Assembly (NCBI GenBank): GCA_900752975.1
Contig: CAADXH010000034.1
Location: 1-34,946, forward strand
Direction of reading: 5' to 3'
Source: Bacilli bacterium
Lineage (GTDB): Bacteria > Bacillota_I > Bacilli_A > ML615J-28 > CAG-313
DNA: 34,946 bases
Shown: positions 8,257-15,461 of the stretch, one piece after another
Layout of the letters: each line of letters opens with the position of its first letter
Position numbering within the stretch: the stretch's first letter is position 1
Program-made: the position numbers and the translations under genes
The notes under the pieces: model-generated
What the model was told of the DNA's origin: nothing
Seen by the model: only the letters and a program-made list of their open reading frames with translations
Database searches by the model: none

Positions 8257-9743
8257 TATTGTCTTCCTCTCATATGAGGGAATAAGATAACATCACGAAT
8301 ATTATCTGTATTAGTTAGTAACATTACAAGTCTATCTATACCAATACCAATACCACCTGTTGGAGGCATACCATATTCGAGAGCTTCTACGAAATCTTCA
8401 TCCATTTCATTAGCTTCATCATTACCTAATTCTTTTTCTTTTAGTTGTGCTTCAAATCTTTGTCTTTGATCAATTGGATCATTTAATTCTGTAAAGGCAT
8501 TTGCGTATTCTTTGCCATTAATGAATAATTCAAAACGATCAGTGAAACGTGGATCTTTTGCGTTCTTTTTTGCAAGAGGACTAATTTCAATTGGGTGACC
8601 ATAAACAAATGTAGGTTGAATTAAAGTTTCTTCTACATATTTTTCAAAGAATAGATTAATGATGTGACCATATGATCTTTGGTGTTTAGGCACATCAATG
8701 TTGTGCTCTTTTGCAAGGCGTAGCATTTCATCTAAATCAGTTATTTCAAAGAAATTAATACCTGTTTGTTCCTTAATTCCATCAACCATGTGTAAACGTC
8801 TAAATGGAGCCGCAAGTGATATTTGTTGATTACGATAAGTGATTTCAGTTGTGCCAATTACGTCTTTCGCAAGACTGTTAATTAGTCCTTCAGCAAGATC
8901 CATCATATCAGTAATATCACCATAAGCCATGTAAGCTTCTACTGTGGTGAATTCTGGATTGTGTGTTGCGTCCATACCTTCATTACGGAATAGGCGACCA
9001 ATTTCATATACTCTTTCCATACCACCAACAATAAGGCGTTTTAAGGAAAGTTCAGTAGCAATTCTTAAATAGAAATCCATATCTAAAGCATTATGATGTG
9101 TAACAAATGGTTTCGCTGCAGCACCACCAAGGATAGGGTTAAGAACTGGGGTTTCAACTTCCACAAATCCCATATTTTCAAGATATCTTTGAATTCCTCT
9201 AATAATCTTTGGACGAGTGAAAGCAATACGTCTTGCATCTTCATTCATAATTAAATCGACATAACGACGACGTCTAGCTTCTTCTTTATCTTGTAAACCA
9301 TGAAACTTTTCAGGAAGTGGTCTTAAAGCTTTTGAAAGGTGAGTATATTCAAGAGCCTTAACGCTTAATTCACCAGTTTGGGTTCTCATGACTTCACCAG
9401 CAATACCAACGATATCACCAATATCAGAAGTTTTAAATAAATCATAGGCTTCTTCACCTAACACATCATAGCGTAAATATATTTGAATTTGACCATCTTT
9501 ATCTTGTAAGTGCATAAAACTAATTTTACCATTACGACGCTTTGTCATAATACGACCTGCAACTCTAACCTTTACAGCGAGTTCCTCTAATTCTTCTTTA
9601 GTTTTATCTCCATATTTTGCTTTGATTTCACCAGTTGTTGCGGTTCTTTCATAACGGCTACCAAAAGGGTCAATGCCTTTAGCTCGTAAGTCTTCCATTT
9701 TCTGACGGCGGACTATTTCTTGTTCTGTTAAATTTTGATCCAT
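8256..9743 (-). CDS. lysS: Lysyl-tRNA synthetase, class II
   Basis: LysS charges tRNA-Lys. An N-terminal OB-fold anticodon-binding domain (VRVAGRIMTKRRNGKISF) is followed by the class II catalytic core. Motif 1 lies around GFVEVETPVLNP, motif 2 around GRLFRNEGMDATHNPEF, and motif 3 is GGIGIGIDRLVMLL near the C-terminus. An in-frame ATG nine codons further upstream exists. The ATG at 9743 is better, because AAAGGAGG (complement of 9750-9757) lies 6 bases before it and the resulting N-terminus MDQNLTEQE matches the family, giving 495 residues. It is a single-gene unit sharing a terminator with the gene converging on it. No T-box leader is present in the short upstream gap. Confidence 0.97.
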   Translation of the reverse strand: MDQNLTEQEIVRRQKMEDLRAKGIDPFGSRYERTATTGEIKAKYGDKTKEELEELAVKVRVAGRIMTKRRNGKISFMHLQDKDGQIQIYLRYDVLGEEAYDLFKTSDIGDIVGIAGEVMRTQTGELSVKALEYTHLSKALRPLPEKFHGLQDKEEARRRRYVDLIMNEDARRIAFTRPKIIRGIQRYLENMGFVEVETPVLNPILGGAAAKPFVTHHNALDMDFYLRIATELSLKRLIVGGMERVYEIGRLFRNEGMDATHNPEFTTVEAYMAYGDITDMMDLAEGLINSLAKDVIGTTEITYRNQQISLAAPFRRLHMVDGIKEQTGINFFEITDLDEMLRLAKEHNIDVPKHQRSYGHIINLFFEKYVEETLIQPTFVYGHPIEISPLAKKNAKDPRFTDRFELFINGKEYANAFTELNDPIDQRQRFEAQLKEKELGNDEANEMDEDFVEALEYGMPPTGGIGIGIDRLVMLLTNTDNIRDVILFPHMRGRQ

Positions 9744-9855
9744 ATAGTACCTCCTTTGTACTGTTCTCATTACTTATTTTAACATATTTAGTATAAAAAA
9801 AGTAGTCATATGATAAATATTTTAAACATACAATGTTGTAAATGGAGGTATTAAA

Positions 9856-10146
9856 ATGAATTACGAAAATAAAGTAGAAACTTTAAATCAGGAGATAAAG
9901 GTAAAAGACCGAAAAAAAGTAGAGCTTACAGGTGTCAAAAAAATTGAAAGTTTAAATAATAAAGAATTTGTGGTAAATACAAATCTTGGATTGTTAACAG
10001 TAAAAGGCGAAGAATTAGAAATGCAACATTTAGAAATAGAAAAAGGCATACTATGGATAGGCGGAACCATTGATTCCCTAATATATGATGCAAGTGATAA
10101 AAAAACAGAAAAAAAGACTAGTTTTTTAGGCAAAGTATTTAAATGA
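9856..10146 (+). CDS. yabP: Sporulation protein YabP
   Basis: The 96-residue protein matches the YabP family: a short beta-rich domain with KVKDRKKVELTGVKKIESL, then EFVVNTNLGLLTVKGEELEMQHL and LEIEKGILWIGGTIDSL. In Bacillus, yabP and yabQ lie beside yabO and divIC, are expressed during sporulation, and yabQ is needed for spore cortex formation. GGAGG (9844-9848) precedes the ATG. The gene ends in TGA inside an ATGA overlap with yabQ, so the two are coupled. A weak -10 TACAAT at 9829-9834 is possible; I cannot assign a sporulation sigma factor. The assignment rests on family resemblance plus the yabQ-like neighbour. Confidence 0.82.
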   Translation: MNYENKVETLNQEIKVKDRKKVELTGVKKIESLNNKEFVVNTNLGLLTVKGEELEMQHLEIEKGILWIGGTIDSLIYDASDKKTEKKTSFLGKVFK

Positions 10147-10622
10147 TTCATACGGTTAAAGAAGAAGTATATATATCAATATATTTAATCGCCTTTGGTA
10201 TTTACTTAATATCTACATATGATGTTTTATTATATATTTTGGATTGTTCAAAGATACCTAGAGCATTTAAAATAATTATTGAAATAATATATTGTTTAAT
10301 TCAACTTCTTATAACTTACTTGTTTAGCTATAAATTAGCTAGTGGGTACATTCCTATTTATTTTATTCTTTTTCTAATACTAGGTTTTATCATATATATT
10401 TATTTTTTAAAAAAATCATTAATTAAAACAATTAATTATTATGGTAAAAAAGTAAGACCAGTGCTTATAAAAATCCTTCTAAATGTTTTACTTCCAACCT
10501 CGTTAATTATGACAATAAAAAATATAATTGTAAAAATATTCAAAAGCATCAAATTTAAAATAACAAAGATTAAATTAAAAAAGGCGTTGAAAAGAAAAAT
10601 GGATAATAGCTATAGTGAATAA
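10143..10622 (+). CDS. yabQ: Spore cortex biosynthesis protein YabQ-like membrane protein
   Basis: A 159-residue membrane protein directly after yabP. It has three hydrophobic helices at about residues 8-33, 41-63 and 67-88, a possible fourth around 104-125, and a lysine-rich C-terminal tail. The family pattern is recognisable: an early ALY-type helix with a conserved aspartate (STYDVLLYILD), then an IIYCLIQLLITYLFSYKLASG segment with a short loop, then a helix ending in FLKKS. YabQ is a membrane protein required for cortex assembly in Bacillus. It overlaps yabP by four bases. The stop codon lies inside a very long terminator stem. Sequence conservation is weak, so the call leans on context. 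Confidence 0.7.
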   Translation: MIHTVKEEVYISIYLIAFGIYLISTYDVLLYILDCSKIPRAFKIIIEIIYCLIQLLITYLFSYKLASGYIPIYFILFLILGFIIYIYFLKKSLIKTINYYGKKVRPVLIKILLNVLLPTSLIMTIKNIIVKIFKSIKFKITKIKLKKALKRKMDNSYSE

Positions 10623-10654
10623 TTATATCAATTATTTGCTATAGCTATTCTTTT
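10605..10654 (+). terminator. Terminator of yabPQ with a 20-bp stem overlapping the stop codon
   Basis: The arms at 10605-10624 and 10630-10649 pair over 20 bp with only two G-T pairs and a 5-base loop, followed by CTTTTG. The yabQ stop codon (10620-10622) lies inside the left arm. Confidence 0.8.
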
Positions 10655-10677
10655 GTATATTATTATAAGCAAAACAT

Positions 10678-10706
10678 TTTACAAAAAACATATAATATAG
10701 TATAAT
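10678..10706 (+). promoter_or_regulatory. Promoter of the tRNA-Tyr/tRNA-Gln operon
   Basis: TTTACA (10678-10683), a 17-base spacer and a perfect TATAAT (10701-10706) lie 20 bases upstream of tRNA-Tyr. It is one of the best promoter matches in the window, as expected for stable RNA. Confidence 0.75.
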
Positions 10707-10726
10707 ATTTTAGCAATCCAATATAT

Positions 10727-10811
10727 GGGGAGGTAGCGAAGTGGCTAAACGCGGTGGACTGTAAATCCACTCTCTCCGAGTTCGATGGTTCGAATCCGTC
10801 CCTCCCCACCA
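10727..10811 (+). tRNA. tRNA-Tyr (anticodon GTA)
   Basis: The acceptor arm GGGGAGG (10727-10733) pairs with CCTCCCC (10801-10807), followed by A and an encoded CCA (10809-10811). The anticodon stem GTGGA/TCCAC encloses the loop CTGTAAA with anticodon GTA. A long variable arm, as expected for a class II tRNA-Tyr, precedes the T-loop GGTTCGAATCC. Confidence 0.97.
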
Positions 10812-10818
10812 TTTTTGT

Positions 10819-10894
10819 AGGGCTATAGCCAAGCGGTAAGGCAACGGACTTTGACTCCGTCATTTCGATAGTTCGAATCTATCTAGCCCTACCA
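10819..10894 (+). tRNA. tRNA-Gln (anticodon TTG)
   Basis: The acceptor arm AGGGCTA (10819-10825) pairs with TAGCCCT (10884-10890), followed by A and CCA. The anticodon stem ACGGA/TCCGT encloses CTTTGAC with anticodon TTG. The D-arm GCCAAGCGGTAAGGC is typical of tRNA-Gln. It lies 7 bases after tRNA-Tyr in the same transcript. The first base pair is A-T rather than the usual T-A of bacterial tRNA-Gln. Confidence 0.96.
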
Positions 10895-10911
10895 TTTTTT
10901 TATATAATGTC

Positions 10912-10938
10912 GGTAGATTGAAAATCTATCTTTTTTTT
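10912..10938 (+). terminator. Terminator of the tRNA operon
   Basis: GGTAGATT and AATCTATC form an 8-bp stem (one G-T pair) with a 3-base loop, followed directly by eight T residues. Confidence 0.85.
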
Positions 10939-10991
10939 ACGCTTAAAGGAAAAAAGAGAAATAGGAAAACGTTGGTATTTTAAATAACTAG

Positions 10992-11014
10992 CACTTTGTT
11001 TGTAAACACAAGTG
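10992..11014. other. Small hairpin in the gap after the tRNA terminator
   Basis: CACTT-TGTTT and AAACA-C-AAGTG fold back with one bulged C. No T-run follows, so it is not an obvious terminator. The rest of 10939-11126 is AT-rich, and I see no gene or other RNA in it. Confidence 0.25.
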
Positions 11015-11126
11015 TGAAATGCTAAAATTATGAATAAAATAAGAAACCAAAAACGCTGAAAACATTAATTTAGTGGTCTGTATTTTTATAGTATAAAAAA
11101 GGAAGCAAAGAAATGAAAAAAATAAT

Positions 11127-11498
11127 GAGTTTTACAATAAAGCTTTTTCAAAAGGATTGCAATTATGTATTAATACAACCATAGTAGAAAATAGTTTAGC
11201 ATCAACCGGAGATACTTCTAATCCATATATATGTAATGACACATATGATAAAGTTTATTTACTAAGTCATATGTGGACATACAATGAGTATAATAACAAA
11301 TACTATAATGCTGGTGGTTATTGGCTTCGCACACCGTATAATGGTCATTATCGTTCTGAGGATTATAAAGTACGTGAAATTTCTGGTTATTCATCAGGTG
11401 GTAGACTGTCTTTTGAGGGAGGCCCACTATCCTATAATACAACAAGACACTATGGTGTTGTACCTGCTATAACTATTACTCTCACTAATGCTGATTAA
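11127..11498 (+). pseudogene. Remnant of a DUF6273-type surface protein
   Basis: The frame open from 11097 to 11498 reads EFYNKAFSKGLQ (from 11127), then TTIVENSLASTG, SSNP-like SNPYICNDTYDKVYLLS, YWLRTPYNG and finally YGVVPAITITL. This is the order of landmarks in the C-terminal part of DUF6273 domains of gut Firmicutes surface proteins (FYN-AF, TT-V-N, NPY-C--T-DKV-LLS, WLR-P, VRPA). The N-terminal part is missing, the section between DKVYLLS and YWLRTP is shorter than I would expect, and there is no ATG in frame; only TTG 11157 could start it. A better-looking start (ATG 11113) is in another frame and stops after 23 codons. A truncated, frameshifted relic is the best reading. It has its own terminator. 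Confidence 0.6.
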
Positions 11499-11501
11499 AT
11501 T

Positions 11502-11533
11502 AAAACATCTCTATATTTTATAGAGGTGTTTTT
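11502..11533 (+). terminator. Terminator after the DUF6273 remnant
   Basis: A 14-bp stem (AAAACATCTCTATA with TATAGAGGTGTTTT, one G-T pair) with a 3-base loop ends in a T-run. Its survival suggests that the remnant came from a once functional transcription unit. Confidence 0.85.
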
Positions 11534-11618
11534 GTAATATTTGATAGGAAAAAATCAGTAAATAATTATATAATAGTAACCAGTAATATTTTAAAACATA
11601 TACTAAAATGGTGATGTT

Positions 11619-12503
11619 ATGAAACGTAGTGATGCACTATCATTAATTGGAAATACTCCACTTATAAAACTAGGTGATAGCAATATGTATGCGAAAATGG
11701 AAAAGTATAATTTAACTGGTTCAATTAAGGATCGCGCGGCCTTAAGAATAATTGAAGAAGCAATCAAAGCAAATAGGATTAATAATGATACGACAATAAT
11801 AGAAGCGACAAGTGGAAATATGGGAATTAGTATTGCATGTATATGTAAAATAAAAAACTTAAAATGTATTATTGTAATGCCTGATAATATGTCTAAAGAA
11901 AGAAGACAATTAATAAAAGCATATGGTGCTACAATAATTTTGACTAATGGTAATCTAGGAATGAACGGAGCACTAGAGAAAGTGGAAGAATTAAAACAGG
12001 AAATTAGTAATTTCTTTGTTGTGTCACAATTTAGTAATTATAATTCTGTTTTAGCTCATTATTGTACAACCGCTAAAGAGATTATAAAAGAATTGAAAGA
12101 TGTTGATTGTGTCATTGCAGGGATTGGAACAGCAGGAACAATAATGGGAATTAGTAAGTACTTGAAAAAATATAATCAAAACATTCATATTATTGGAGTT
12201 GAACCTTTGAATTCTCCTGTTCTAACAAACGGAAAAACAGGACCACACAAAATCCAAGGGATTGGCCCAAACTTTATTTCTCCACTTGTTGAACAAAAAT
12301 TAATTGATGAGGTAATTAATATCAGCGATGACGAAGCATATGACGGGGTAAGAGAATTATTAAATAGTTATGGTATTTTTGTGGGTATCTCATCAGGTGC
12401 TACATATAAAGCAGGATTAAAGGTAAACGATAAATACAAAAATATAGTACTAATCTTTCCAGACGGCGGCGAAAGATATTTGACAGTAGAGGGGTTAATA
12501 TGA
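11619..12503 (+). CDS. cysK: Cysteine synthase (O-acetylserine sulfhydrylase)
   Basis: This PLP enzyme makes L-cysteine from O-acetylserine and sulfide. The PLP lysine lies in NLTGSIKDRA (K37), the substrate loop is TSGNMGIS (64-71; usually SGNTG), the phosphate loop is GIGTAGTI, and a late SSGAT segment closes the PLP ring site. N-terminal IGNTPLIKL is the family signature. The length of 294 is slightly short but complete. Its TGA stop overlaps the cysE start (ATGA), so the two are coupled and the product of the second gene feeds the first. No T-box or S-box leader fits in the short upstream gap. Cystathionine beta-synthase-like activity is an alternative that sequence alone cannot exclude, but the cysE neighbour argues for OASS. 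Confidence 0.93.
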   Translation: MKRSDALSLIGNTPLIKLGDSNMYAKMEKYNLTGSIKDRAALRIIEEAIKANRINNDTTIIEATSGNMGISIACICKIKNLKCIIVMPDNMSKERRQLIKAYGATIILTNGNLGMNGALEKVEELKQEISNFFVVSQFSNYNSVLAHYCTTAKEIIKELKDVDCVIAGIGTAGTIMGISKYLKKYNQNIHIIGVEPLNSPVLTNGKTGPHKIQGIGPNFISPLVEQKLIDEVINISDDEAYDGVRELLNSYGIFVGISSGATYKAGLKVNDKYKNIVLIFPDGGERYLTVEGLI

Positions 12504-13225
12504 TAAGAATTAATGATGTTCAAAATCTAATAACGTACTTGCAACAATACTTATTTCCTTACTATTTTTCATCACATGTAATTACAAAAACTAGACTTGT
12601 TAAAAAGCTTAAAAAAACTTTCAAAAGGTTAAAAATAGACGATTTAAAAGTAAAAGAGTATATTAGCAAAGTTAATGAAGTCAAACAAAAATTAGATAGC
12701 GACCTTGAAACCTTCATTAAAAGTGATCCAGCAGTGATCTCAAAAGATGAAGTAATTATTGCATACCCTGGTTTTTATGCCATAATGGTTTATCGCCTTT
12801 CTCATGAACTATACTTGATGAATTACAAACTTCTTGCAAGAATTATGTGTGAATTATCACATTCAAAAACAGGTATTGACATTCACCCAGGAGCGATAAT
12901 AGGAAACAATTTCTTTATTGATCATGGTACTGGTATAGTTATAGGTGAAACAACTGTTATTGGCAAAAATGTTAAAATATATCAAGGCGTGACTCTAGGG
13001 GCCGTATCTTTAAATAATGTGTTAAAATTAAAGAAGATAAAAAGACATCCAACGATAGGTGATAATGTCACGATATATGCAGGTGCGTCTATTTTGGGTG
13101 GAAATACCATAATCGGCAAAAACGTCATAATTGGTAGTAATGTTTTTGTTACATCTTCAATTGAGGACAATAGAATAGTAAAATTGGATAATAAAAACTA
13201 CAAAGTTGAAGATGCATTAATTTAG
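12500..13225 (+). CDS. cysE: Serine O-acetyltransferase
   Basis: CysE acetylates L-serine with acetyl-CoA, the first step of cysteine synthesis. An N-terminal helical domain (residues 1-120) is followed by the left-handed beta-helix hexapeptide region from GIDIHPGAIIG (125-135). The catalytic stretch is IDHGTGIVIGET (140-151, H142), followed by YQGVTLGAV and RHPTIGDNVTIYAGASILG. The 241-residue length agrees with CysE. It overlaps cysK by four bases. A terminator follows immediately. CysE and CysK often form the cysteine synthase complex, so co-translation is sensible. Confidence 0.95.
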   Translation: MIRINDVQNLITYLQQYLFPYYFSSHVITKTRLVKKLKKTFKRLKIDDLKVKEYISKVNEVKQKLDSDLETFIKSDPAVISKDEVIIAYPGFYAIMVYRLSHELYLMNYKLLARIMCELSHSKTGIDIHPGAIIGNNFFIDHGTGIVIGETTVIGKNVKIYQGVTLGAVSLNNVLKLKKIKRHPTIGDNVTIYAGASILGGNTIIGKNVIIGSNVFVTSSIEDNRIVKLDNKNYKVEDALI

Positions 13226-13264
13226 ATAAGTAATTATGCCTAAAACATAGTTGCTTATTTTTTA
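13226..13264 (+). terminator. Terminator of cysK-cysE
   Basis: ATAAGTAATTATG and CATAGTTGCTTAT form a 13-bp stem with two G-T pairs and a 7-base loop, followed by a T-run. It begins right after the cysE stop. Confidence 0.85.
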
Positions 13265-13318
13265 ATTTTTAGCTAACTTAACTAAAAATGTATAATGTTT
13301 TATTAAAACAAAAAATTG

Positions 13319-13327
13319 TGGTATAAT
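13319..13327 (+). promoter_or_regulatory. Extended -10 promoter of the DUF4097 gene
   Basis: TGG-TATAAT (13319-13327) is a perfect extended -10 box 26 bases upstream of the ATG at 13354. No clear -35 is present at 17 bases. A second TATAAT at 13291-13296 may be an alternative promoter. Confidence 0.5.
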
Positions 13328-13353
13328 AAGCAATAAAGGAGTGATGCTAGTTT

Positions 13354-15303
13354 ATGAACAAAAAAGAATTTCTTGAAGCACTTGTTGAAGAATTAAGATA
13401 TTTACCAGCCAAACAAGTTAACGAAGTTTTGAAGCATTACTGTGACAAAATAGATGTTGAAATAGATTATGGAACGCCTGAAGAAAAGGTGATAGAAAGT
13501 ATGAAATCACCCGAAGAGATTGCGGCCAACATCTACAAAATGCATGGTGTGAACTATTTGGAAAAACGCAAAAAAAATGTTAAGTTCAAAAATGTTTGTA
13601 TTAGTGTACTTTGTGGTATTTTAATACTGGCTTGTCTTATGGTCTTTGTTGTCGGCAGCATTTTTATTTTTAGAATTGTCGGTAATATGGCATCACTGAT
13701 TATTCATTCATTTACATTTAATTCTGTCATGGACAGTATTTTGACAGATATTGCAATGCTTGGATATATTATAGTTATGATTATAGCTTATATTTATGTG
13801 TTTGATTTATTTATAATTCTAATTAATGAATTATTCACTAAAATTTTAAATGCTTATGAAAAAACACGTGGTAAGATATATCCATTTATGGAGTTTACTT
13901 TTACCAATTATTTTAATACAATAACTAAAAAGCCTAAATTCCTATTAAAGGTTTTAGGAGGATGTGCTGTTATATTTTTAATATTTGGAATATCTAGTTA
14001 TGCAACAAAAGGATACTTCTATCGTTCCATCAATGATGTTACTAATAAACGCGAAATTATAGAAATTAATGAATCGTTTGATCAAATTAAACTTAATGCT
14101 AATGAGATTAACGTTATTATAAAAGTTGATAAAACAATTACTAAACCAATGTTAGAGTGTGACTATGAATTTGATAAAGTTGATTATACAACTAATGATA
14201 ATAAAATAATTATAACAACTAAAAATAAAAAAATTTTTGATATATTAAATGTCATTAAGTCACCTACAACTCAAGTTACAATTAAAGTGCCAAGTAATTA
14301 TGATATTACTGAATTAAATCTAAACATAGATTATGGTAAAATTGTTGTTGAGGATTTGACTATAAGTAATCTCAAAGTTGATATGGTGAATGGTACTGTT
14401 GCTGCAATAAGAAATAAAGTAGAAGAAATGAATCTAAATTTATATTCTGGTAATGTTGTAACAAGCCTAAATAAAATTGATACAATGAAAATAAAACAAC
14501 AATCAGGTGCATTCTCATCTACAGAAGATGAAATTACTAAATTAGATCATGCAACTTCATCAACGAATATTAAGATTGTGAAAACAACAATAGATGATTA
14601 TAAATTAGTTAATACTTCTGGCACAATTTATTTTGAAAAAGTAAAAGGAACTAAATTAAACTTTTTATCAAATACTTCAGTAAATGAATTATATGATTTA
14701 AATTACAATGACGCAAAATGTCAAATTCAAAATACTGGTAATTTGAAAATTACACGCAGCAAGTTTGGTGAACTTGAAGTGGTATCACAAGGTAACTCTT
14801 ATCAAACCTTAGAATATATTAAAGCTACTACAATTAAAATAAGCGGAGTCGGTGGTTTGATGGTTTGTGAGAAAATTAATGAAAATTATACAAAAGAAGA
14901 AATTGATAAATTAAATGATTACAGTAACTATGGTCAAGAATATAATGAAATAGCAGTAGAAGAAACAACTATTGTGGTAACTTCTCAAAAAGCAAATTTC
15001 ACATTTAATGATTCTAAAGTTAAAAATTTCGAATTAAATATGGATTCTGCTTCAACAGCTATTACGGATATTACTACATCATATAGTAAATTAGTCTTTA
15101 AAGATGTAGGAGCAGAAATTACAGATTTGATGGCACCAACTGTTGATATTAAGATAACTAGTAAAAATCTTGCTAGTCCATCAGTTATTAAATACATATA
15201 TAATAAAAATGTTAAAGTTGAAGTGAATGTAGACATGGATGGAAAATCCCAATTTCAACACACTAATGATAATGAAAACTTCATATACAATGAGGTAAAA
15301 TAA
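13354..15303 (+). CDS. Membrane protein with HAAS/DUF1700 and DUF4097 domains
   Basis: Residues 1-65 match the HAAS/DUF1700 helical domain (MNKKEFLEALVEELRYLP, then YGTPEEKVIESMKSPEEIA), a cytosolic domain usually found in Firmicutes membrane proteins encoded next to PadR regulators. Transmembrane helices follow at about 80-108, 130-160 and 198-216. From about 230 to 649 there is a repetitive beta-strand-rich region of the DUF4097 type (INESFDQIKLNANEINVII and onward), probably an extracellular beta-helix. The protein is probably an envelope sensor or surface protein; its function is unknown. No PadR gene is adjacent. AAAGGAG lies 12 bases before the ATG, a long spacing, but no nearer start is in frame. 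649 residues. Confidence 0.8.
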   Translation: MNKKEFLEALVEELRYLPAKQVNEVLKHYCDKIDVEIDYGTPEEKVIESMKSPEEIAANIYKMHGVNYLEKRKKNVKFKNVCISVLCGILILACLMVFVVGSIFIFRIVGNMASLIIHSFTFNSVMDSILTDIAMLGYIIVMIIAYIYVFDLFIILINELFTKILNAYEKTRGKIYPFMEFTFTNYFNTITKKPKFLLKVLGGCAVIFLIFGISSYATKGYFYRSINDVTNKREIIEINESFDQIKLNANEINVIIKVDKTITKPMLECDYEFDKVDYTTNDNKIIITTKNKKIFDILNVIKSPTTQVTIKVPSNYDITELNLNIDYGKIVVEDLTISNLKVDMVNGTVAAIRNKVEEMNLNLYSGNVVTSLNKIDTMKIKQQSGAFSSTEDEITKLDHATSSTNIKIVKTTIDDYKLVNTSGTIYFEKVKGTKLNFLSNTSVNELYDLNYNDAKCQIQNTGNLKITRSKFGELEVVSQGNSYQTLEYIKATTIKISGVGGLMVCEKINENYTKEEIDKLNDYSNYGQEYNEIAVEETTIVVTSQKANFTFNDSKVKNFELNMDSASTAITDITTSYSKLVFKDVGAEITDLMAPTVDIKITSKNLASPSVIKYIYNKNVKVEVNVDMDGKSQFQHTNDNENFIYNEVK

Positions 15304-15351
15304 TAGTGAAAAAGTAAAAAACATGAGATGGTAAAAATTACATTGCATAAA

Positions 15352-15380
15352 ATTAGATTAAATCATTCTAATCTCTTGCA
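15352..15380 (+). terminator. Weak possible terminator after the DUF4097 gene
   Basis: ATTAGA and TCTAAT could form a 6-bp stem, with a T-rich stretch a few bases later. The stem is short and AT-only except for one pair, so this is doubtful. Confidence 0.25.
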
Positions 15381-15461
15381 TTTTTAATGATTTTTTGTAA
15401 TAATAAGTATGTAAAAAAGAACTAGAGTTAAACTCGCTATAAAAAATAAGGAGTAGTGATT

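Noticed and set aside
9744..9770. Longer lysS N-terminus
   Set aside because: The strong AAAGGAGG would then be inside the gene; the start at 9743 fits spacing and family.
10663..10863. Minus-strand open frame covering the two tRNA genes
   Set aside because: It is antisense to two clear tRNAs and has no independent support.
10600..11620. Mobile element or integration site at the tRNA pair
   Set aside because: No integrase, transposase, terminal inverted repeats or duplicated tRNA end is visible; only the DUF6273 remnant hints at past rearrangement.
4380..12503. Mycoplasma genetic code with TGA as tryptophan
   Set aside because: TGA ends the M42 peptidase, yabP and cysK; the last two lie in ATGA overlaps with real downstream genes. 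Tryptophan is encoded by TGG.
8256..12503. T-box or S-box leader before lysS or cysK
   Set aside because: The upstream gaps (about 85-110 bases, partly taken by other signals) are too short, and no T-box motif is visible.
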